Shown: positions 9,001 to 18,644, numbered from the stretch's first letter. The stretch is DNA of 64,000 nucleotides from Chryseobacterium jejuense (GCF_017877355.1 NZ_JAGIPR010000004.1:372001-436000); one strand, 5' to 3'. Made by a program: numbers and translations. The notes: generated from the sequence alone by a model not told the origin.

Positions 9001-9371
9001 CCATGGAAACCATGTATCAACGTTCAAAAATCCAAGAAGAATCTATGCATTATGAATGGTTGAAACATACCGGAGAGTATCCCATCATCGGAGTAAATAC
9101 TTTCTTAGGAAAAGATGGTTCACCAACGGTTCGTCCGGGGGAAGTTATCCGTTCAACTGAGGAGGAAAAGCAGGTTCAGATTGAAACCCTTCATAATTTC
9201 CAAAAATCTAATGAAGACAAGTCAGAAACTGCCTTAAAAACATTACAACATGCAGCCATCAATCAGCAGAATTTATTTAATGTAATGATGGATGCCGTGA
9301 AATACTGTTCTCTGGGACAAATCACCAATGCTTTATTTGAAGTGGGTGGTAAGTACAGAAGAAATATGTAG
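6024..9371 (+). CDS. icmF: Fused isobutyryl-CoA mutase / G-protein chaperone (IcmF)
   Basis: The 1115-residue protein combines three parts in the IcmF order. The first 140 or so residues are a B12-binding domain with D22GHDAA (the DxHxxG cobalamin ligand motif with Ala for the final Gly), SYQGGH and [10 protein letters not shown] MeaB/MeaI-type GTPase follows, with P-loop GTGGAGKSS near residue 202 and NKSD near 345. The C-terminal part (about 560-1115) is the mutase TIM barrel, with [33 protein letters not shown] and [13 protein letters not shown]. IcmF interconverts isobutyryl-CoA and butyryl-CoA using adenosylcobalamin, with the GTPase protecting the cofactor; some members also act on pivalyl- or isovaleryl-CoA. 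The gene is single, with its own promoter and terminator. Length and domain order exclude a simple methylmalonyl-CoA mutase. Confidence 0.93.
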   Translation: METQKYTPTNKVRIVTAASLFDGHDAAINIMRRVIQGTGCEVIHLGHDKSAEEVVNTAIQEDANAIALTSYQGGHNEYFKYIYDLLREKNSPQIKIFGGGGGVILPEEIEDIMSYGIDRIYSPDDGRELGLQGMIDDLVKRSDFATGKEVTASDLDSISFENSTSIAKIISAVENFSDEKPELVKAIDEKSKDLNIPIIGITGTGGAGKSSLTDELVRRFLRSNPGKKIAIISIDPSKKKTGGALLGDRIRMNAINDPRVYMRSMATRENNVSVSPFIHSALNVLKLAYPDVIILETSGIGQSGSEVSDFADVSMYVMTPEYGASTQLEKIDMLDYADLVALNKSDKRGALDALQAVRKQFQRNHLLWESPLDDMPVYATKASQFNDHGTTELYNRLVEKVNEKYSDLNLRGFVEQEITDEVTIIPPKRVRYLSEIVENNRQYDANVEKQAELARKMYHIEGVKSFLSNETLDAEYQKAEKDLQQENIDFLKNWDDTKQAFKAEFYSYFVRGKEIKVETSTESLSHLKIPKISLPKYTDWGDLIKWKGQENLPGGFPYTAGIYPFKRTGEDPTRMFAGEGGPERTNRRFHYVSAEMDAKRLSTAFDSVTLYGQDPALPPDIYGKIGNAGVSIATLDDAKKLYSGFDLVNAMTSVSMTINGPAPMLLAFFMNAAIDQNVEKYIAEHKLEANVEKALKAKFDDKGLERPKYNGELPPSNNGLGLKLLGLTGDEVIPAEAYAEIKAKTIATVRGTVQADILKEDQAQNTCIFSTEFALRLMGDVQEYFITEKVRNFYSVSISGYHIAEAGANPVSQLAFTLANGFTYVEYYLSRGMDINDFAPNLSFFFSNGIDPEYSVIGRVARRIWAKAMKLKYGADERSQMLKYHIQTSGRSLHAQEIDFNDIRTTLQALYAIYDNCNSLHTNAYDEAITTPTEQSVRRAMAIQLIINKELGLAKNENPLQGSFIIEELTDLVEEAVYAEFDRITERGGVLGAMETMYQRSKIQEESMHYEWLKHTGEYPIIGVNTFLGKDGSPTVRPGEVIRSTEEEKQVQIETLHNFQKSNEDKSETALKTLQHAAINQQNLFNVMMDAVKYCSLGQITNALFEVGGKYRRNM

Positions 9372-9401
9372 ACATGTCACTAACTGTAAAATTATAATTC
9401 A

Positions 9402-9432
9402 AACCTCAAGGAATTTCTTTGAGGTTTTTTTG
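9402..9432 (+). terminator. Terminator after icmF
   Basis: AACCTCAA / TTGAGGTT closes over a GGAATTTC loop and ends in a long T run. Confidence 0.85.
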
Positions 9433-9460
9433 TATTTTTAATCTAACAAAACTAACACTC

Positions 9461-10342
9461 ATGAAAAAGGAATTTCAAATTAAAGAGCCTTGCTCCGCTG
9501 CCCGGGAAAATATGCAGGAAATTCCCGGTGGAAGCTTTTGTGATCTTTGTTCAAAGAAAGTATATGACCTTGCGGCTAAAACGGATGATGAGATTAAAAT
9601 ATTATTACAATCCAATCCATCTGTTTGTGGAAGAATTCAGGCAAATCGATTATATATTCCGGAAGAAAAAGCAAAAACCCAATACCATTTTTTTCAGCTT
9701 CCTTTTAGAAAAATAGCCGGTGGAATCTTTCTCTCCATTTTATTTACCTCAAACCTCAACGCACAAAAAAGGAAGATTGATACCTTGGGTGTTGCGGAAA
9801 TTCAGGGAATGGTTTGGATCTCTCCCAGATCAGGAGATGGAGACTATGATTATCCTGAACCTGTAATAACCAGAAAATTGGAAGTAAAGCCTTCAGGAGA
9901 TGCAGAAAACCCCATCCAATATCAATCTATTGCCATTCTTACCCCATTTAAAAGATTCAAATCCGAGCATGCATTTAAGAACTATATCAATATTCCGGTT
10001 GATAATGTCAGGATGAATAACATATTCGTTTTTGAAGGAACAGACCCTCAAAATGGAGAGCTGAATGCTAATAAATATTTTCTTTTTGTTAATAAGAAAC
10101 ATATTAAGGAAGATGATACTCTGAATCTTAACCTGGATCAGACAAAAAGGATTCCTTTTCTTCCTAAAAATAAGGACTTCATTTATTTTTTGGATGGTGA
10201 AGAAATTACGAGAAAAGAGTTTGAACAATACCAAAAAGAAAATAAGATCGATTCCTATTTTCTACCGGAGATCTACGCAGAAGAATTATTTGGTTCTGAT
10301 TATTACTTTGAAAACGGAGCTATTGTAGCCTATCGGCGATAA
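9461..10342 (+). CDS. Membrane protein with N-terminal Cys-rich Bacteroidota domain
   Basis: I take ATG at 9461 as the start; an in-frame TTG at 9419 lies inside the icmF terminator and is unlikely. The 293-residue protein opens with a domain common in Flavobacteriia, EPCSAARENMQEI then FCDLCSKKVYDLAAKTDDEI and CGRIQANRL, with conserved Cys residues at the ends of each motif. This domain often precedes a membrane anchor and an extracytoplasmic domain. A hydrophobic helix (GGIFLSILFTSNLNA) follows near residues 84-100, and then about 190 residues of probably periplasmic sequence that I do not recognise. The next gene starts 35 bp later and may be cotranscribed. Confidence 0.75.
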   Translation: MKKEFQIKEPCSAARENMQEIPGGSFCDLCSKKVYDLAAKTDDEIKILLQSNPSVCGRIQANRLYIPEEKAKTQYHFFQLPFRKIAGGIFLSILFTSNLNAQKRKIDTLGVAEIQGMVWISPRSGDGDYDYPEPVITRKLEVKPSGDAENPIQYQSIAILTPFKRFKSEHAFKNYINIPVDNVRMNNIFVFEGTDPQNGELNANKYFLFVNKKHIKEDDTLNLNLDQTKRIPFLPKNKDFIYFLDGEEITRKEFEQYQKENKIDSYFLPEIYAEELFGSDYYFENGAIVAYRR

Positions 10343-10377
10343 GTTCCTACCTTATCCCATCACAAAAAACAATAATA

Positions 10378-11412
10378 ATGAAAAACTATTTCAACAGACT
10401 TTTATTTCTATCTGCTCTGTGCTTTATGGTAATGATATCAGCACAAAAGCAATCTGAAGAATTTACCATAAGCCTTCCTACAAAAAAACTGGAGAAGAGT
10501 TACTATAAAACCATAAAGCTGATTGACCGCAGGGTTGATACCACTTCATTAGGAACTGTTCGAAAGGGACTTTTAAATAATCCTGCTAATTTAGTTGCTT
10601 CTAAACCTCTTTCCGACCAATTTCAAGAGGTCTTAAATAGCCTCAATGGGGAAAATGCAGAAAACGGAACTTTAGTTTTATATCTCAGACAATTGTCCTT
10701 TGCTGAAATGGCTGTTCATGGCTATTGTTATTTTCAGGCATTTTTATTCTCAAAAAATGAAGATGGCACTTATTCTTTATTAGACCAGGCCAATCAGGTT
10801 ATAGACCATAAAGCCAAGTCTGATGTTACCAAAGAAATTCTGCAGAAAGGAAGTGAATTTCTTGTAGATTTTATCGCTACAAATGCTTCTAAAAAAAACA
10901 GTTCTGATAAACACTACACTTATGAGCAAATTAAAGACTTTGATAGAATTTCTAAGGAATCTATCAGCATCTTCCATACTTCTGAATTGAAAGATGGGGT
11001 TTACAATGATTATCAATCCTTAAAAAATCAGCAGCCTAACAAAGACCTTTCTCGAGTAAAGTTTTATGGGAATGCCCCGAAAATTGTAAGAATCTATGAA
11101 ACGGTAAATGGTGAAGAAAAGGAAATCAAAAAAGATGACATCTACGCCATTATCTATAAAGGTGAGCTATACATTTATCTTTCCATAGAAAACCTATTTA
11201 CAAAAGCTGAAAAGAGAGACAACGATTATTATTTTGTTGGAAAAATAAAAACAAACCCAAATGCATCCAATCTAATGGTTGCCCCTGCATTCCCCTATGG
11301 AGGAAGCATTGGAGTATCATTCACCAGCAATCCCATTACTCCTTTTGAAATAAAAATTGATTACTTCAATGGTGATTTTATTCCCATCAGAGAAGTTCAG
11401 AATAAGAGATAG
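10378..11412 (+). CDS. Secreted hypothetical protein
   Basis: This 344-residue protein has a cleavable signal peptide (hydrophobic residues 7-19, probable cleavage after MISA before QKQ). The mature part contains repeated short strand-like segments and a C-terminal basic region. I recognise no family or catalytic motif. It follows the Cys-rich-domain gene by 35 bp and is closed by a bidirectional terminator, so the two probably form one unit and may act together at the envelope. Confidence 0.7.
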   Translation: MKNYFNRLLFLSALCFMVMISAQKQSEEFTISLPTKKLEKSYYKTIKLIDRRVDTTSLGTVRKGLLNNPANLVASKPLSDQFQEVLNSLNGENAENGTLVLYLRQLSFAEMAVHGYCYFQAFLFSKNEDGTYSLLDQANQVIDHKAKSDVTKEILQKGSEFLVDFIATNASKKNSSDKHYTYEQIKDFDRISKESISIFHTSELKDGVYNDYQSLKNQQPNKDLSRVKFYGNAPKIVRIYETVNGEEKEIKKDDIYAIIYKGELYIYLSIENLFTKAEKRDNDYYFVGKIKTNPNASNLMVAPAFPYGGSIGVSFTSNPITPFEIKIDYFNGDFIPIREVQNKR

Positions 11413-11484
11413 ATGTTAAACTGGGATAGGGAGGCTGGAAGTTATTTTTAGCCATATAAGCAGTGAGACTTTCTTAAAAAGTAA

Positions 11485-11510
11485 AAAACCGCAGATGATT
11501 CTGCGGTTTT
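11485..11510. terminator. Bidirectional terminator
   Basis: AAAACCGCAGA / TCTGCGGTTTT is a perfect stem with a TGAT loop between two convergent genes. A half-copy of the GCTGGAAGTTAT repeat lies just before it at 11434-11445. Confidence 0.9.
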
Positions 11511-11529
11511 ACTTTATATATATTGGGAA

Positions 11530-14262
11530 TTATTTCTTGTTGAAATCTCCTGCAAAAACAGAAGTCAGCTTATCTTCACTAATATATTTTTTAATAACAT
11601 CATTCACTTGATTTACTTTTAAAGCCGAAACTTTCGCTTCCAATGTATCATAATCTTCTAAAGGAATACCATACTGAAGCTGAGAGTTGACAAGTCCCAT
11701 CAATGTACTCTCATTCCCTAAACTTGTTTTTCTTGAAGTTAACCAAGAAGTTAGGTTAGATTTAAATTCTTCCTCAGTAAATCCTTCTTTTACAGCTTTA
11801 TTTACTTCTTCTTTTAATGCTTTGTTTACTGCATCTTTCTTAGTTGGATTAAAGAATGCATACCAACCCCAAGATGCCACATTATTATCTGCCGGAACCG
11901 CCATATATGAACCTGCGCCATAACTGATTCCTTCTTTTTCACGAAGTCTCATAGGGATTCTTGCCGTCATGAATCCTCCACTGCCCAACATTTCATTAGC
12001 AATCAACAGCGCTGGATAATCAGGACTATTTCTATCCATAGAGAAGCTAATCTTACCTACAGCAGCTCCGTTTTCTTTATCCGGAGTTAAATAAATCTTA
12101 TCTTCTTTTTTAGTCGCAAAAAGCTCAGGCTTAATTTGTTCATAGTTAGATTTGGAGTTCCATTTCCCGAATGTATTTTCCATTAAAGTAGACGCTGTTT
12201 TAGAATCCAGATCTCCAATCATGGTTCCTACTCCATTATTACTTCCAATAATTTTATTGTAAAAATCTACAAGTTCCTGTCTTTTGATTGTTTTATTAGC
12301 CTCAATCTGCTCTTTGAAAGATGGAGTATAGAAAATACTTTCTTTAGGATAGTTTTCTGTAATTTTTCCAATTTCTGTAAATGCTAATGCCTGTGGATCA
12401 TTTAAAGAACCTTCCAGATAGGTATTGTATTCATTAACAGTTTTTGCTAATTCTGCTTCCGGGAAGTTAGATTCTGTAAGGATTTCTTTCATCAGATCCA
12501 TTACTTTCGGTAAATGCTCTTTGTATGTATTTACGTTAGCAGATAACGTTTGCCCTTTGAATGAGAAACTGATGGAAGATTTCCACTGATCCAGCATATC
12601 CTGAATCTGCTCTTTGGTATGAGATTTAGTTCCTGTTTTCATAACCTGAGCCATTAAAGCTCCTATCTGAACTTTCCCGCCTAAGTCTTTAGCATTACTT
12701 ACAGGGAAACGGAAACTTCCCAATACTTTTCCGCCTTTAATTTCTTTCTTGATAACGCCATATTTCATCCCGTTGCTTAATTTCCCTTCCGTAAGATTAG
12801 CTTTTAGGTTTTTAACGCTTGCTTCAAAAGGAGCTACTTCTTTTTCTAACGCTTTTCCCTTATAATCTTTAGTCAGGCTAGCAATCTGGTCATCAGAATA
12901 TTCAAGGTTTTTAACTCTTTTTTCATCTTTAGCAGGTACAAATACTCCTACCGTTCTGTTATTGGTTTTAAAATATTTATCAGCAACCCTTTGGATATCA
13001 GCCAAAGTTAATTTTTCAACATTATCACGATACAGCATTCCTAATTTGTAACTTCCAGCACCTACAATCTCCGTAAGTCCAATTGCAAAATTGATGGTAT
13101 TATTTTTTGTGTTCTCAATTTGCTTTAAAATTTTAGCCTTTGCTCTTGTAACATCCTGCTCTGTATACTTAATGGTTGAAACTTTATCCAGCTCTGTTCT
13201 GAACTCACTTTCCACTGCTTTTACATCTTTATCAGCGGGAACTTCCAAACCGAAATACATAAATGCGGCATCTCTTACCGTTGGTTGATAAGAATAAACA
13301 GAAGCTGCTTTATGAGAATCAATCATTGCTTTATATAAGTACCCTGAAGGGTCTGCTGTTAAAATTTCTGATAACGCATCTAATGCTGCATAGTCTTTAT
13401 CTGCATAAGGTGCTGTATGATATAATGCTCCCACAATTTTACTGTCTCCCGAACGCTTCAACTCTACAAAACGTTCTCCATCCTGAGCCGGCTCAACAGT
13501 ATAAGTCTGATCTAAAACTCTTGAAGGTCTCGGAATCACAGCAAAGTATTGGGAAATATAATTCAAAGCCTGCTTTTCATCAAATTTACCTGCTACAACC
13601 AATGTAGCATTGTCCGGTTGATAATGTTTTTCATAGAATTTTCTAAGGGTTGGCGCCTTTACTCTTTCAATATCTTCCTTACTTCCGATGGTACTGTTTC
13701 CGTAGTTATGCCATAAATAAGCAGTAGATACAATACGCTCCATTAGAACTGACCCTGGGTTATTCTCCCCAATCTCAAATTCATTTCTTACTACAGAGAA
13801 TTCTTTATCCAGATCTGTTTGAAGAATAGTAGCATTCACCATTCTGTCGGCTTCCATTTCTAAAGCCCACTTCAGATTTTCATCACTTGAAGGGAAAATT
13901 TCATAATAATTTGTTCTGTCATACCAGGTAGTACCATTGGCATCCCCTCCTTTATCTGACAATTGTTTCTTTATATCACCTAATTTTTTAGTGCTTTTAA
14001 ATAACATATGCTCCAGTAAGTGGGCCATTCCTTTTTCTCCATAACCTTCGTGCTTAGAGCCTACATTGTAAATAATGTTCACCACCATATTACTTTGTGA
14101 AGCGTCCGGAATTAAAAGAACTTTCATCCCATTACCCAGCGTGTATTCTTTTACTCCCTCTGTGTTGCTTACAAATTTTGGAGCTTCCGCTTTTTGCGAA
14201 AATAAAGGTGTCGCGATTCCAGTGAAAAATAGGACAGCTGTCCCAACCAATAGATTTTTCAT
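11530..14262 (-). CDS. Secreted M16 family zinc peptidase
   Basis: This 910-residue protein is of the pitrilysin/insulinase type. A signal peptide (residues 1-22, ending PLFSQ) exports it. The N-terminal half carries the inverted zinc motif H81LLEH85 in GMAHLLEHMLFKST, with E161 (VVRNEFE) 76 residues later as third ligand, and YDRTNYYEIFP, all typical of M16. The C-terminal half (about 480-910) is a second M16 unit without the zinc motif, as expected for the inactive half of a clam-shell peptidase. It should degrade peptides in the periplasm. It stands alone between a terminator and a divergent gene. Confidence 0.93.
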   Translation of the reverse strand: MKNLLVGTAVLFFTGIATPLFSQKAEAPKFVSNTEGVKEYTLGNGMKVLLIPDASQSNMVVNIIYNVGSKHEGYGEKGMAHLLEHMLFKSTKKLGDIKKQLSDKGGDANGTTWYDRTNYYEIFPSSDENLKWALEMEADRMVNATILQTDLDKEFSVVRNEFEIGENNPGSVLMERIVSTAYLWHNYGNSTIGSKEDIERVKAPTLRKFYEKHYQPDNATLVVAGKFDEKQALNYISQYFAVIPRPSRVLDQTYTVEPAQDGERFVELKRSGDSKIVGALYHTAPYADKDYAALDALSEILTADPSGYLYKAMIDSHKAASVYSYQPTVRDAAFMYFGLEVPADKDVKAVESEFRTELDKVSTIKYTEQDVTRAKAKILKQIENTKNNTINFAIGLTEIVGAGSYKLGMLYRDNVEKLTLADIQRVADKYFKTNNRTVGVFVPAKDEKRVKNLEYSDDQIASLTKDYKGKALEKEVAPFEASVKNLKANLTEGKLSNGMKYGVIKKEIKGGKVLGSFRFPVSNAKDLGGKVQIGALMAQVMKTGTKSHTKEQIQDMLDQWKSSISFSFKGQTLSANVNTYKEHLPKVMDLMKEILTESNFPEAELAKTVNEYNTYLEGSLNDPQALAFTEIGKITENYPKESIFYTPSFKEQIEANKTIKRQELVDFYNKIIGSNNGVGTMIGDLDSKTASTLMENTFGKWNSKSNYEQIKPELFATKKEDKIYLTPDKENGAAVGKISFSMDRNSPDYPALLIANEMLGSGGFMTARIPMRLREKEGISYGAGSYMAVPADNNVASWGWYAFFNPTKKDAVNKALKEEVNKAVKEGFTEEEFKSNLTSWLTSRKTSLGNESTLMGLVNSQLQYGIPLEDYDTLEAKVSALKVNQVNDVIKKYISEDKLTSVFAGDFNKK

Positions 14263-14388
14263 GTGTTTTATTTTAAATCTGTCTAATTTTGAGTGTTTTC
14301 AAGTCTATTATACTAATTAGACTCTATAAATCACTGAAATGTTACAAATTTTGTCATAAAATTGCAGTATTAACAGAAACTTAGAGTA

Positions 14389-15099
14389 ATGAAGCCTAAA
14401 GCCTTATTCAACTGGAGCAGCGGAAAAGATTCTGCGTTGGCTCTTTATAAAATAGTACAGGAAAATCAATATGAAGTAGAAACTCTATTAACCAGCATCA
14501 ATAAAGAGTTTCAAAGGATTTCTATGCATGGGGTTCATGTTCTTCTATTGGAACAGCAGGCCTCTCTTCTTGGCATTCCCCTTACTAAAATGGAGCTTCC
14601 AAAGGAGCCATCTATGGAAGAATATCAGGAAATCATGAATATAACAATGGCTGAAATACAGGCTCAGGGTATTACCCATTCTATTTTTGGAGATATTTTT
14701 CTGGAAGACCTCCGTTTATATAGAGAAAAACAATTAAGCACCATTGGAATGCAGGCTATATTTCCTCTTTGGAAACAAAATACCTCAGACCTCATCCGGG
14801 AATTTCTAAAATTGGGATTCAAAACAATTGTAACCTGTGTGAATGGAACGTATTTAGACAAAAGTTTTGCAGGAAGAATTATTGACCAGCAGTTCCTTAA
14901 TGATCTCCCTGAAAATGTAGATCCTTGTGGAGAAAATGGGGAATTTCATACGTTTACTTTTGATGGGCCGATTTTTAGAAGTCCGGTTCAGTTTGAAATT
15001 GGAAAAACCGTGAAAAAAACATATCCAAAACCAAAGTCTAACCCGGAAGACCAAGATGAAGAATATATTTTTTGGTTCTGCGACCTGATTCCAAAATAA
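14389..15099 (+). CDS. Dph6-like ATP-pyrophosphatase
   Basis: The 236-residue protein starts ALFNWSSGKDSALALY, with the PP-loop SSGKDS at residues 10-15 that binds ATP in adenylating enzymes. GDIFLEDLRLYRE, PLWKQNTSDLIREFL and the C-terminal CGENGEFHTFTFDGP match the diphthine-ammonia ligase-like (Dph6/MJ0570) family. Bacteria lack diphthamide, so the real substrate is unknown; it is presumably an amidation or adenylation reaction. It diverges from the M16 peptidase gene over 126 bp. Confidence 0.85.
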   Translation: MKPKALFNWSSGKDSALALYKIVQENQYEVETLLTSINKEFQRISMHGVHVLLLEQQASLLGIPLTKMELPKEPSMEEYQEIMNITMAEIQAQGITHSIFGDIFLEDLRLYREKQLSTIGMQAIFPLWKQNTSDLIREFLKLGFKTIVTCVNGTYLDKSFAGRIIDQQFLNDLPENVDPCGENGEFHTFTFDGPIFRSPVQFEIGKTVKKTYPKPKSNPEDQDEEYIFWFCDLIPK

Positions 15100-15171
15100 T
15101 CTATAAATGATATTTTTAGCCACAAATGAACCAATAAAATGAATCCTACAAACTTATAAGCCTTTGTCTTT

Positions 15172-15198
15172 ATGTGGTTTAGAATTTCTAAACCACAT
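15172..15198. repeat. Perfect 13-bp palindrome between convergent genes
   Basis: ATGTGGTTTAGAA and its exact reverse complement are separated by one base. No T run follows on either strand, so it is not a standard terminator; an operator site or a cruciform are the alternatives. Confidence 0.6.
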
Positions 15199-15256
15199 CA
15201 AAACATAGAATATCAATGCACAATGAGTTTATTCGTGCATACGTCGCAATACAATT

Positions 15257-16666
15257 TTACTTTAACTGTGTAATGGTGCTGTTCATCGTTTCAAAGATCA
15301 GCTGAACATCTGTTTCATTGGTTTTCCAATTAACAAAAGCTGCCCGGATCCCTTTATGCTGATTATAGAAAGTGGGTGTCATAAAAACTTTCCCTGTACT
15401 ATTAAGCATTTTAAGAAATTTCCCTACCTCGTCCTGCTTTGTATCATCTTTCAGGGTGAAACATACCGTATTGAGACGCACCGGCGCTAAGAGTTGAAAA
15501 TCATTACTGTTTTCAATAAGTCTTCCAAAATTTCTGGCCAATGCAACATTATTTTCTACAATTTCCTTATAGCCTTCTTTTCCATAAGCCATTAAAGAAA
15601 ACCATGCCGGAAGAGCTTTTAGCCGTCTTGAGTTCTCAGGAAGAAAATCTAAATAATTGAAGTCAGCCAAAGGATCTACCAAATAAGGAGCATTGGAGTT
15701 CTGAAAAGTTTCTACCTGTAAAGTCTTGTATTGTTCCTTTACTAAAAACAGGGCACTTTCGTAAGGAACATTCAGCCATTTATGACAGTCTACCGTAATA
15801 CTGTCGGCATGTTCCCAACCTTCAACAAGGTGTTTATAATGTTCTGAACAAGCTGCAAAGCCGCCAAAAGCAGCATCAATATGCCACCAGAAGTTATATT
15901 TTTCTTTCAGTTTTTTGATCTCCATGAAATCATCAAAATCAACAGTATTTACGGTTCCACCACTGGAGATAAGTATAAACGGTTCATTGTTCAGTTGTAT
16001 GATCTGTTCTTCAAGATCGTTAATAGAAATAGCTTCACGATCATTTCCATCAGTTTTAACCATGATCATATTATTGCTGCCTATTCCTAAAAGAGACAGT
16101 GACTTTACAGAGGATGAATGAGGAGTTGCAGTCAGAACTTTCATTGTTTCAGAAACTCCTTCTTTAGCAATGTCTCGCCCTTTTTCTTTCCCTAACCATT
16201 GGCGGGCAACTGCCAGACAGGTAAAATTAGACATTGTTGCACCAGTGACAAAGCCACCCAGAAAATTATCCGGAAGTTCCAGTAGCTCCAGAATAAGTTT
16301 GATGGTTTCAAATTCTACATTTGCAGAAATATCTCCCTGTCCTTTTGTAGATTGGGTATTCTGGTCATAAATGGTAGTCAGCCAGTCTCCGGCAATAGAT
16401 GCCGGTGTAGTGCCTCCGGTTACAAATCCCAGATATCTTGGGCCGGAAGATGCTACCATGATAGATTCAAACCTTTCGTTGAATATATTGATTACGTCTT
16501 CGGTTCCATAACCATACTCCGGCAGGCTTACCGGTTCCGCTACAAAAGGATTGTTGACGGATGTAGGTCTGTCTGCAAGAGAATTCAGATATTCTGCTCC
16601 TTGCTTTTTTATAATATCTAATAGATGGCTTATGTTTACTGAATCATTTTTCAGATGTTCTTTCAT
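15257..16666 (-). CDS. PLP-dependent group II decarboxylase family protein
   Basis: The 469-residue protein belongs to the fold-type I decarboxylases related to aromatic amino acid, glutamate and tyrosine decarboxylases. Visible PLP residues are H183 (TPHSSSVKS, ring stacking), D264 in HIDAAFGGFA (pyridine nitrogen) and K296 in the DCHKWLNVPY motif (Schiff base). GFVTGATMSNFTCLAVAR is the usual glycine-rich turn. It should remove CO2 from an amino acid, but the substrate cannot be read from these motifs. It is a single gene with its own promoter; no amine transporter lies nearby. Confidence 0.87.
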   Translation of the reverse strand: MKEHLKNDSVNISHLLDIIKKQGAEYLNSLADRPTSVNNPFVAEPVSLPEYGYGTEDVINIFNERFESIMVASSGPRYLGFVTGGTTPASIAGDWLTTIYDQNTQSTKGQGDISANVEFETIKLILELLELPDNFLGGFVTGATMSNFTCLAVARQWLGKEKGRDIAKEGVSETMKVLTATPHSSSVKSLSLLGIGSNNMIMVKTDGNDREAISINDLEEQIIQLNNEPFILISSGGTVNTVDFDDFMEIKKLKEKYNFWWHIDAAFGGFAACSEHYKHLVEGWEHADSITVDCHKWLNVPYESALFLVKEQYKTLQVETFQNSNAPYLVDPLADFNYLDFLPENSRRLKALPAWFSLMAYGKEGYKEIVENNVALARNFGRLIENSNDFQLLAPVRLNTVCFTLKDDTKQDEVGKFLKMLNSTGKVFMTPTFYNQHKGIRAAFVNWKTNETDVQLIFETMNSTITQLK

Positions 16667-16692
16667 GATGGTGGGATAATGTATAATTTATT

Positions 16693-16700
16693 CAAATGTA
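16693..16700 (-). promoter_or_regulatory. -7 promoter element of the decarboxylase gene
   Basis: The minus strand reads TACATTTG, a full -7 match, 26 bp before the start codon. Confidence 0.55.
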
Positions 16701-16843
16701 TTGAATAGTCTTCAAAGAACCATTAAATATAGATTAAATACCCGAATTTTCCCTTCTTAGCACGCATTTTGCATCCTACAACGCTCTTAAAAATTTCAGT
16801 ATCTTTAAGAGTATCAATTTTAATCTCAAAAAAATAAACACCC

Positions 16844-17953
16844 GTGATCAAAAATTTAATGTTCCTTATTTCTTTTTGTTTTTTAGTATTATCATGTAAA
16901 ACAGAAACTCCACCACCTCCCGTTGATAAAAAAGCAATTGTTGATTCTACCATCACCGCTTTTCAGAAAACACTTTTAGAGCAGCAGATTGATTCTGTAT
17001 TCAAAAAGTATCATTTTAATGGAAGTATAGCCGTTTTTAAAGATTCTCTTCCTCTTTACAGAAAGGAAAACGGGTATTCGGATTTTAAGAGAAAAGTTAA
17101 AATAGACAGCAGTACCATTTTTGCGATAGGATCTGTAAGCAAGCAGTTCACGGCCGTTATGGTCTTGCTTCAGATGGAACAGGGAAAATTAGATGTTACG
17201 GATAAAGTTTCTAAATATGTAAAGGAGTTCCAGATCAAGGAATATGAAAATATTACGATTCATCAGCTTCTGAACCATACTTCAGGGCTTAATATGATGG
17301 GAGGAAAACTGATGTTTAAAAGCGGGACAGATTTTTTCTACTCCAACGACGGTTTTAATGCCTTAGGAAAAATCGTAGAAACCGTATCCGGAAAATCATA
17401 TGATGACAATGCTTTAGAACTATTCAAAAAGGCAGGTATGACTCAGTCTTCAACCGGAGATGTTTTTAAAGGAAGTAATTTCGCATCAGCTTATTTGGGA
17501 AATGCCAGTAAGTTCGAGGAAGTTCCCAATATGCCTAAAAGATTAGGCGGAAAGGAAATAGGTACTCCTGCCGGTGGAATTCTTTCTACCATTCAGGATC
17601 TTCATACATGGAACAATGCGTTGTATGGCGGAAAAATTCTGAAACCGGAAATGCTTAAACTCTTCATGGCAAAAAGTGCAGAAAGACGCCATGCAATCTT
17701 TGGAAAAATGGGCTATGCCTACGGAATCATGTTGAACATCGGCAAGCCCAATTCTTATTTTCACAGTGGGTATATAAAAGGTTCTCCTTCACTGAATATC
17801 TATTATCCTGAAACGAAGACTTCTGTTATTATTCTTTCTAATATTGCAGATGAAGAAAAAGGAAAAGGTTTAGTCTTCAAACCGCATATTGAAGTGAAGA
17901 AGATTACAGACCATCTTGAAAGCACCCTTAATCAGCTTAGATCAGGACATTAG
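16844..17953 (+). CDS. Serine hydrolase, class C beta-lactamase fold, lipoprotein
   Basis: The start is GTG: with it the protein begins MIKNLMFLIS and has a proper lipoprotein signal with lipobox VLSC (Cys18), whereas the later ATG at 16859 would lose the positive N-terminus. The 369-residue product carries the SxxK nucleophile motif S97VSK100, the Y166SN tyrosine motif and HSG near residue 311, the three active-site elements of penicillin-binding-protein-like serine hydrolases. Members act as D-Ala peptidases or esterases; resistance to beta-lactams is not implied. The RNA-ligase-like gene begins 39 bp downstream. Confidence 0.87.
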   Translation: MIKNLMFLISFCFLVLSCKTETPPPPVDKKAIVDSTITAFQKTLLEQQIDSVFKKYHFNGSIAVFKDSLPLYRKENGYSDFKRKVKIDSSTIFAIGSVSKQFTAVMVLLQMEQGKLDVTDKVSKYVKEFQIKEYENITIHQLLNHTSGLNMMGGKLMFKSGTDFFYSNDGFNALGKIVETVSGKSYDDNALELFKKAGMTQSSTGDVFKGSNFASAYLGNASKFEEVPNMPKRLGGKEIGTPAGGILSTIQDLHTWNNALYGGKILKPEMLKLFMAKSAERRHAIFGKMGYAYGIMLNIGKPNSYFHSGYIKGSPSLNIYYPETKTSVIILSNIADEEKGKGLVFKPHIEVKKITDHLESTLNQLRSGH

Positions 17954-17992
17954 TTTTTTGGGCTTTGAATACAGTAAATTATTTTTATACTT

Positions 17993-18523
17993 ATGAAAAA
18001 GATGTACTTCATAGCAATCTATCCGCCTGAGGAAATCATTGAGCAGATAAAGGAGTTTAAACAAGATCTGGCTATTTCTTTCCATAACTCCAAAGCATTA
18101 AAAAATGATGCTCACATTACTCTTTTTCCACCTTTCTCCAGAGAACCGGAATTAGAGGAAGATATTCACGTTGCTTTTCAGAAAATTAATACCAATCTTC
18201 CACCATTTGAAATGGAATTGAATGGCTTCGGGAGTTTCCCCAATCCCAAAAATCCGGTGATCTTTGTGCATCCTGAAGATAATATTCACTTAACAGATCT
18301 TTACAACAGGGTAAAACAACAGTTTAGGTTTGCAAAATATTCTTTCACTCCTCATATGACTGTAGGCTACAGAGATTTGAGTTGGGAAAATTATCTTAAA
18401 GCCTGGGAAAAATATCAACACAAAGAATACAAAACGAAATTTCTAGTTGATAAAATTTTATTATTAAGACATGATGGAAAATGGGTTCCTATTGCGGAGA
18501 AAACCTTTACAGAAACAATATAA
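17993..18523 (+). CDS. 2'-5' RNA ligase family protein (LigT-like phosphoesterase)
   Basis: The 176-residue protein has the two HxTx motifs that form the catalytic pair of 2H phosphoesterases: HITL (about residue 41) and HMTV (about residue 123). The N-terminus MYFIAIYPPEEI is typical of the family. Members open or make 2'-5' phosphodiester or cyclic phosphate bonds in RNA or nucleotides; the cellular substrate is unknown. It lies 39 bp after the serine hydrolase gene and is probably in the same transcript. Confidence 0.85.
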   Translation: MKKMYFIAIYPPEEIIEQIKEFKQDLAISFHNSKALKNDAHITLFPPFSREPELEEDIHVAFQKINTNLPPFEMELNGFGSFPNPKNPVIFVHPEDNIHLTDLYNRVKQQFRFAKYSFTPHMTVGYRDLSWENYLKAWEKYQHKEYKTKFLVDKILLLRHDGKWVPIAEKTFTETI

Positions 18524-18630
18524 AACCTTTCCTATTTTATTCCCCCAATTCCTACAGATAGCAACCTATCTCTATTATCTATTCATCTATCATCTCTTCG
18601 TCTTTACCCCATTATTATTTTATAAAGTCC

Positions 18631-18638
18631 TATCTTTG
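18631..18638 (+). promoter_or_regulatory. -7 promoter element of ruvC
   Basis: TATCTTTG is a full -7 match only 6 bp before the ruvC ATG at 18645, so the transcript would start at or next to the start codon. Confidence 0.65.
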
Positions 18639-18644
18639 ACCCCA

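Noticed and set aside
9893..10234. Open frame of 113 codons antisense to 9461-10342
   Set aside because: It is a shadow of the real gene, without promoter or plausible protein composition.
13263..13607. Open frame of 114 codons on the plus strand inside the M16 gene
   Set aside because: It is antisense to a strongly conserved peptidase gene and has no start context or family resemblance.
16844..17953. Beta-lactamase resistance gene
   Set aside because: SxxK, YSN and HxG motifs define a wide serine hydrolase family; nothing here shows antibiotic hydrolysis.
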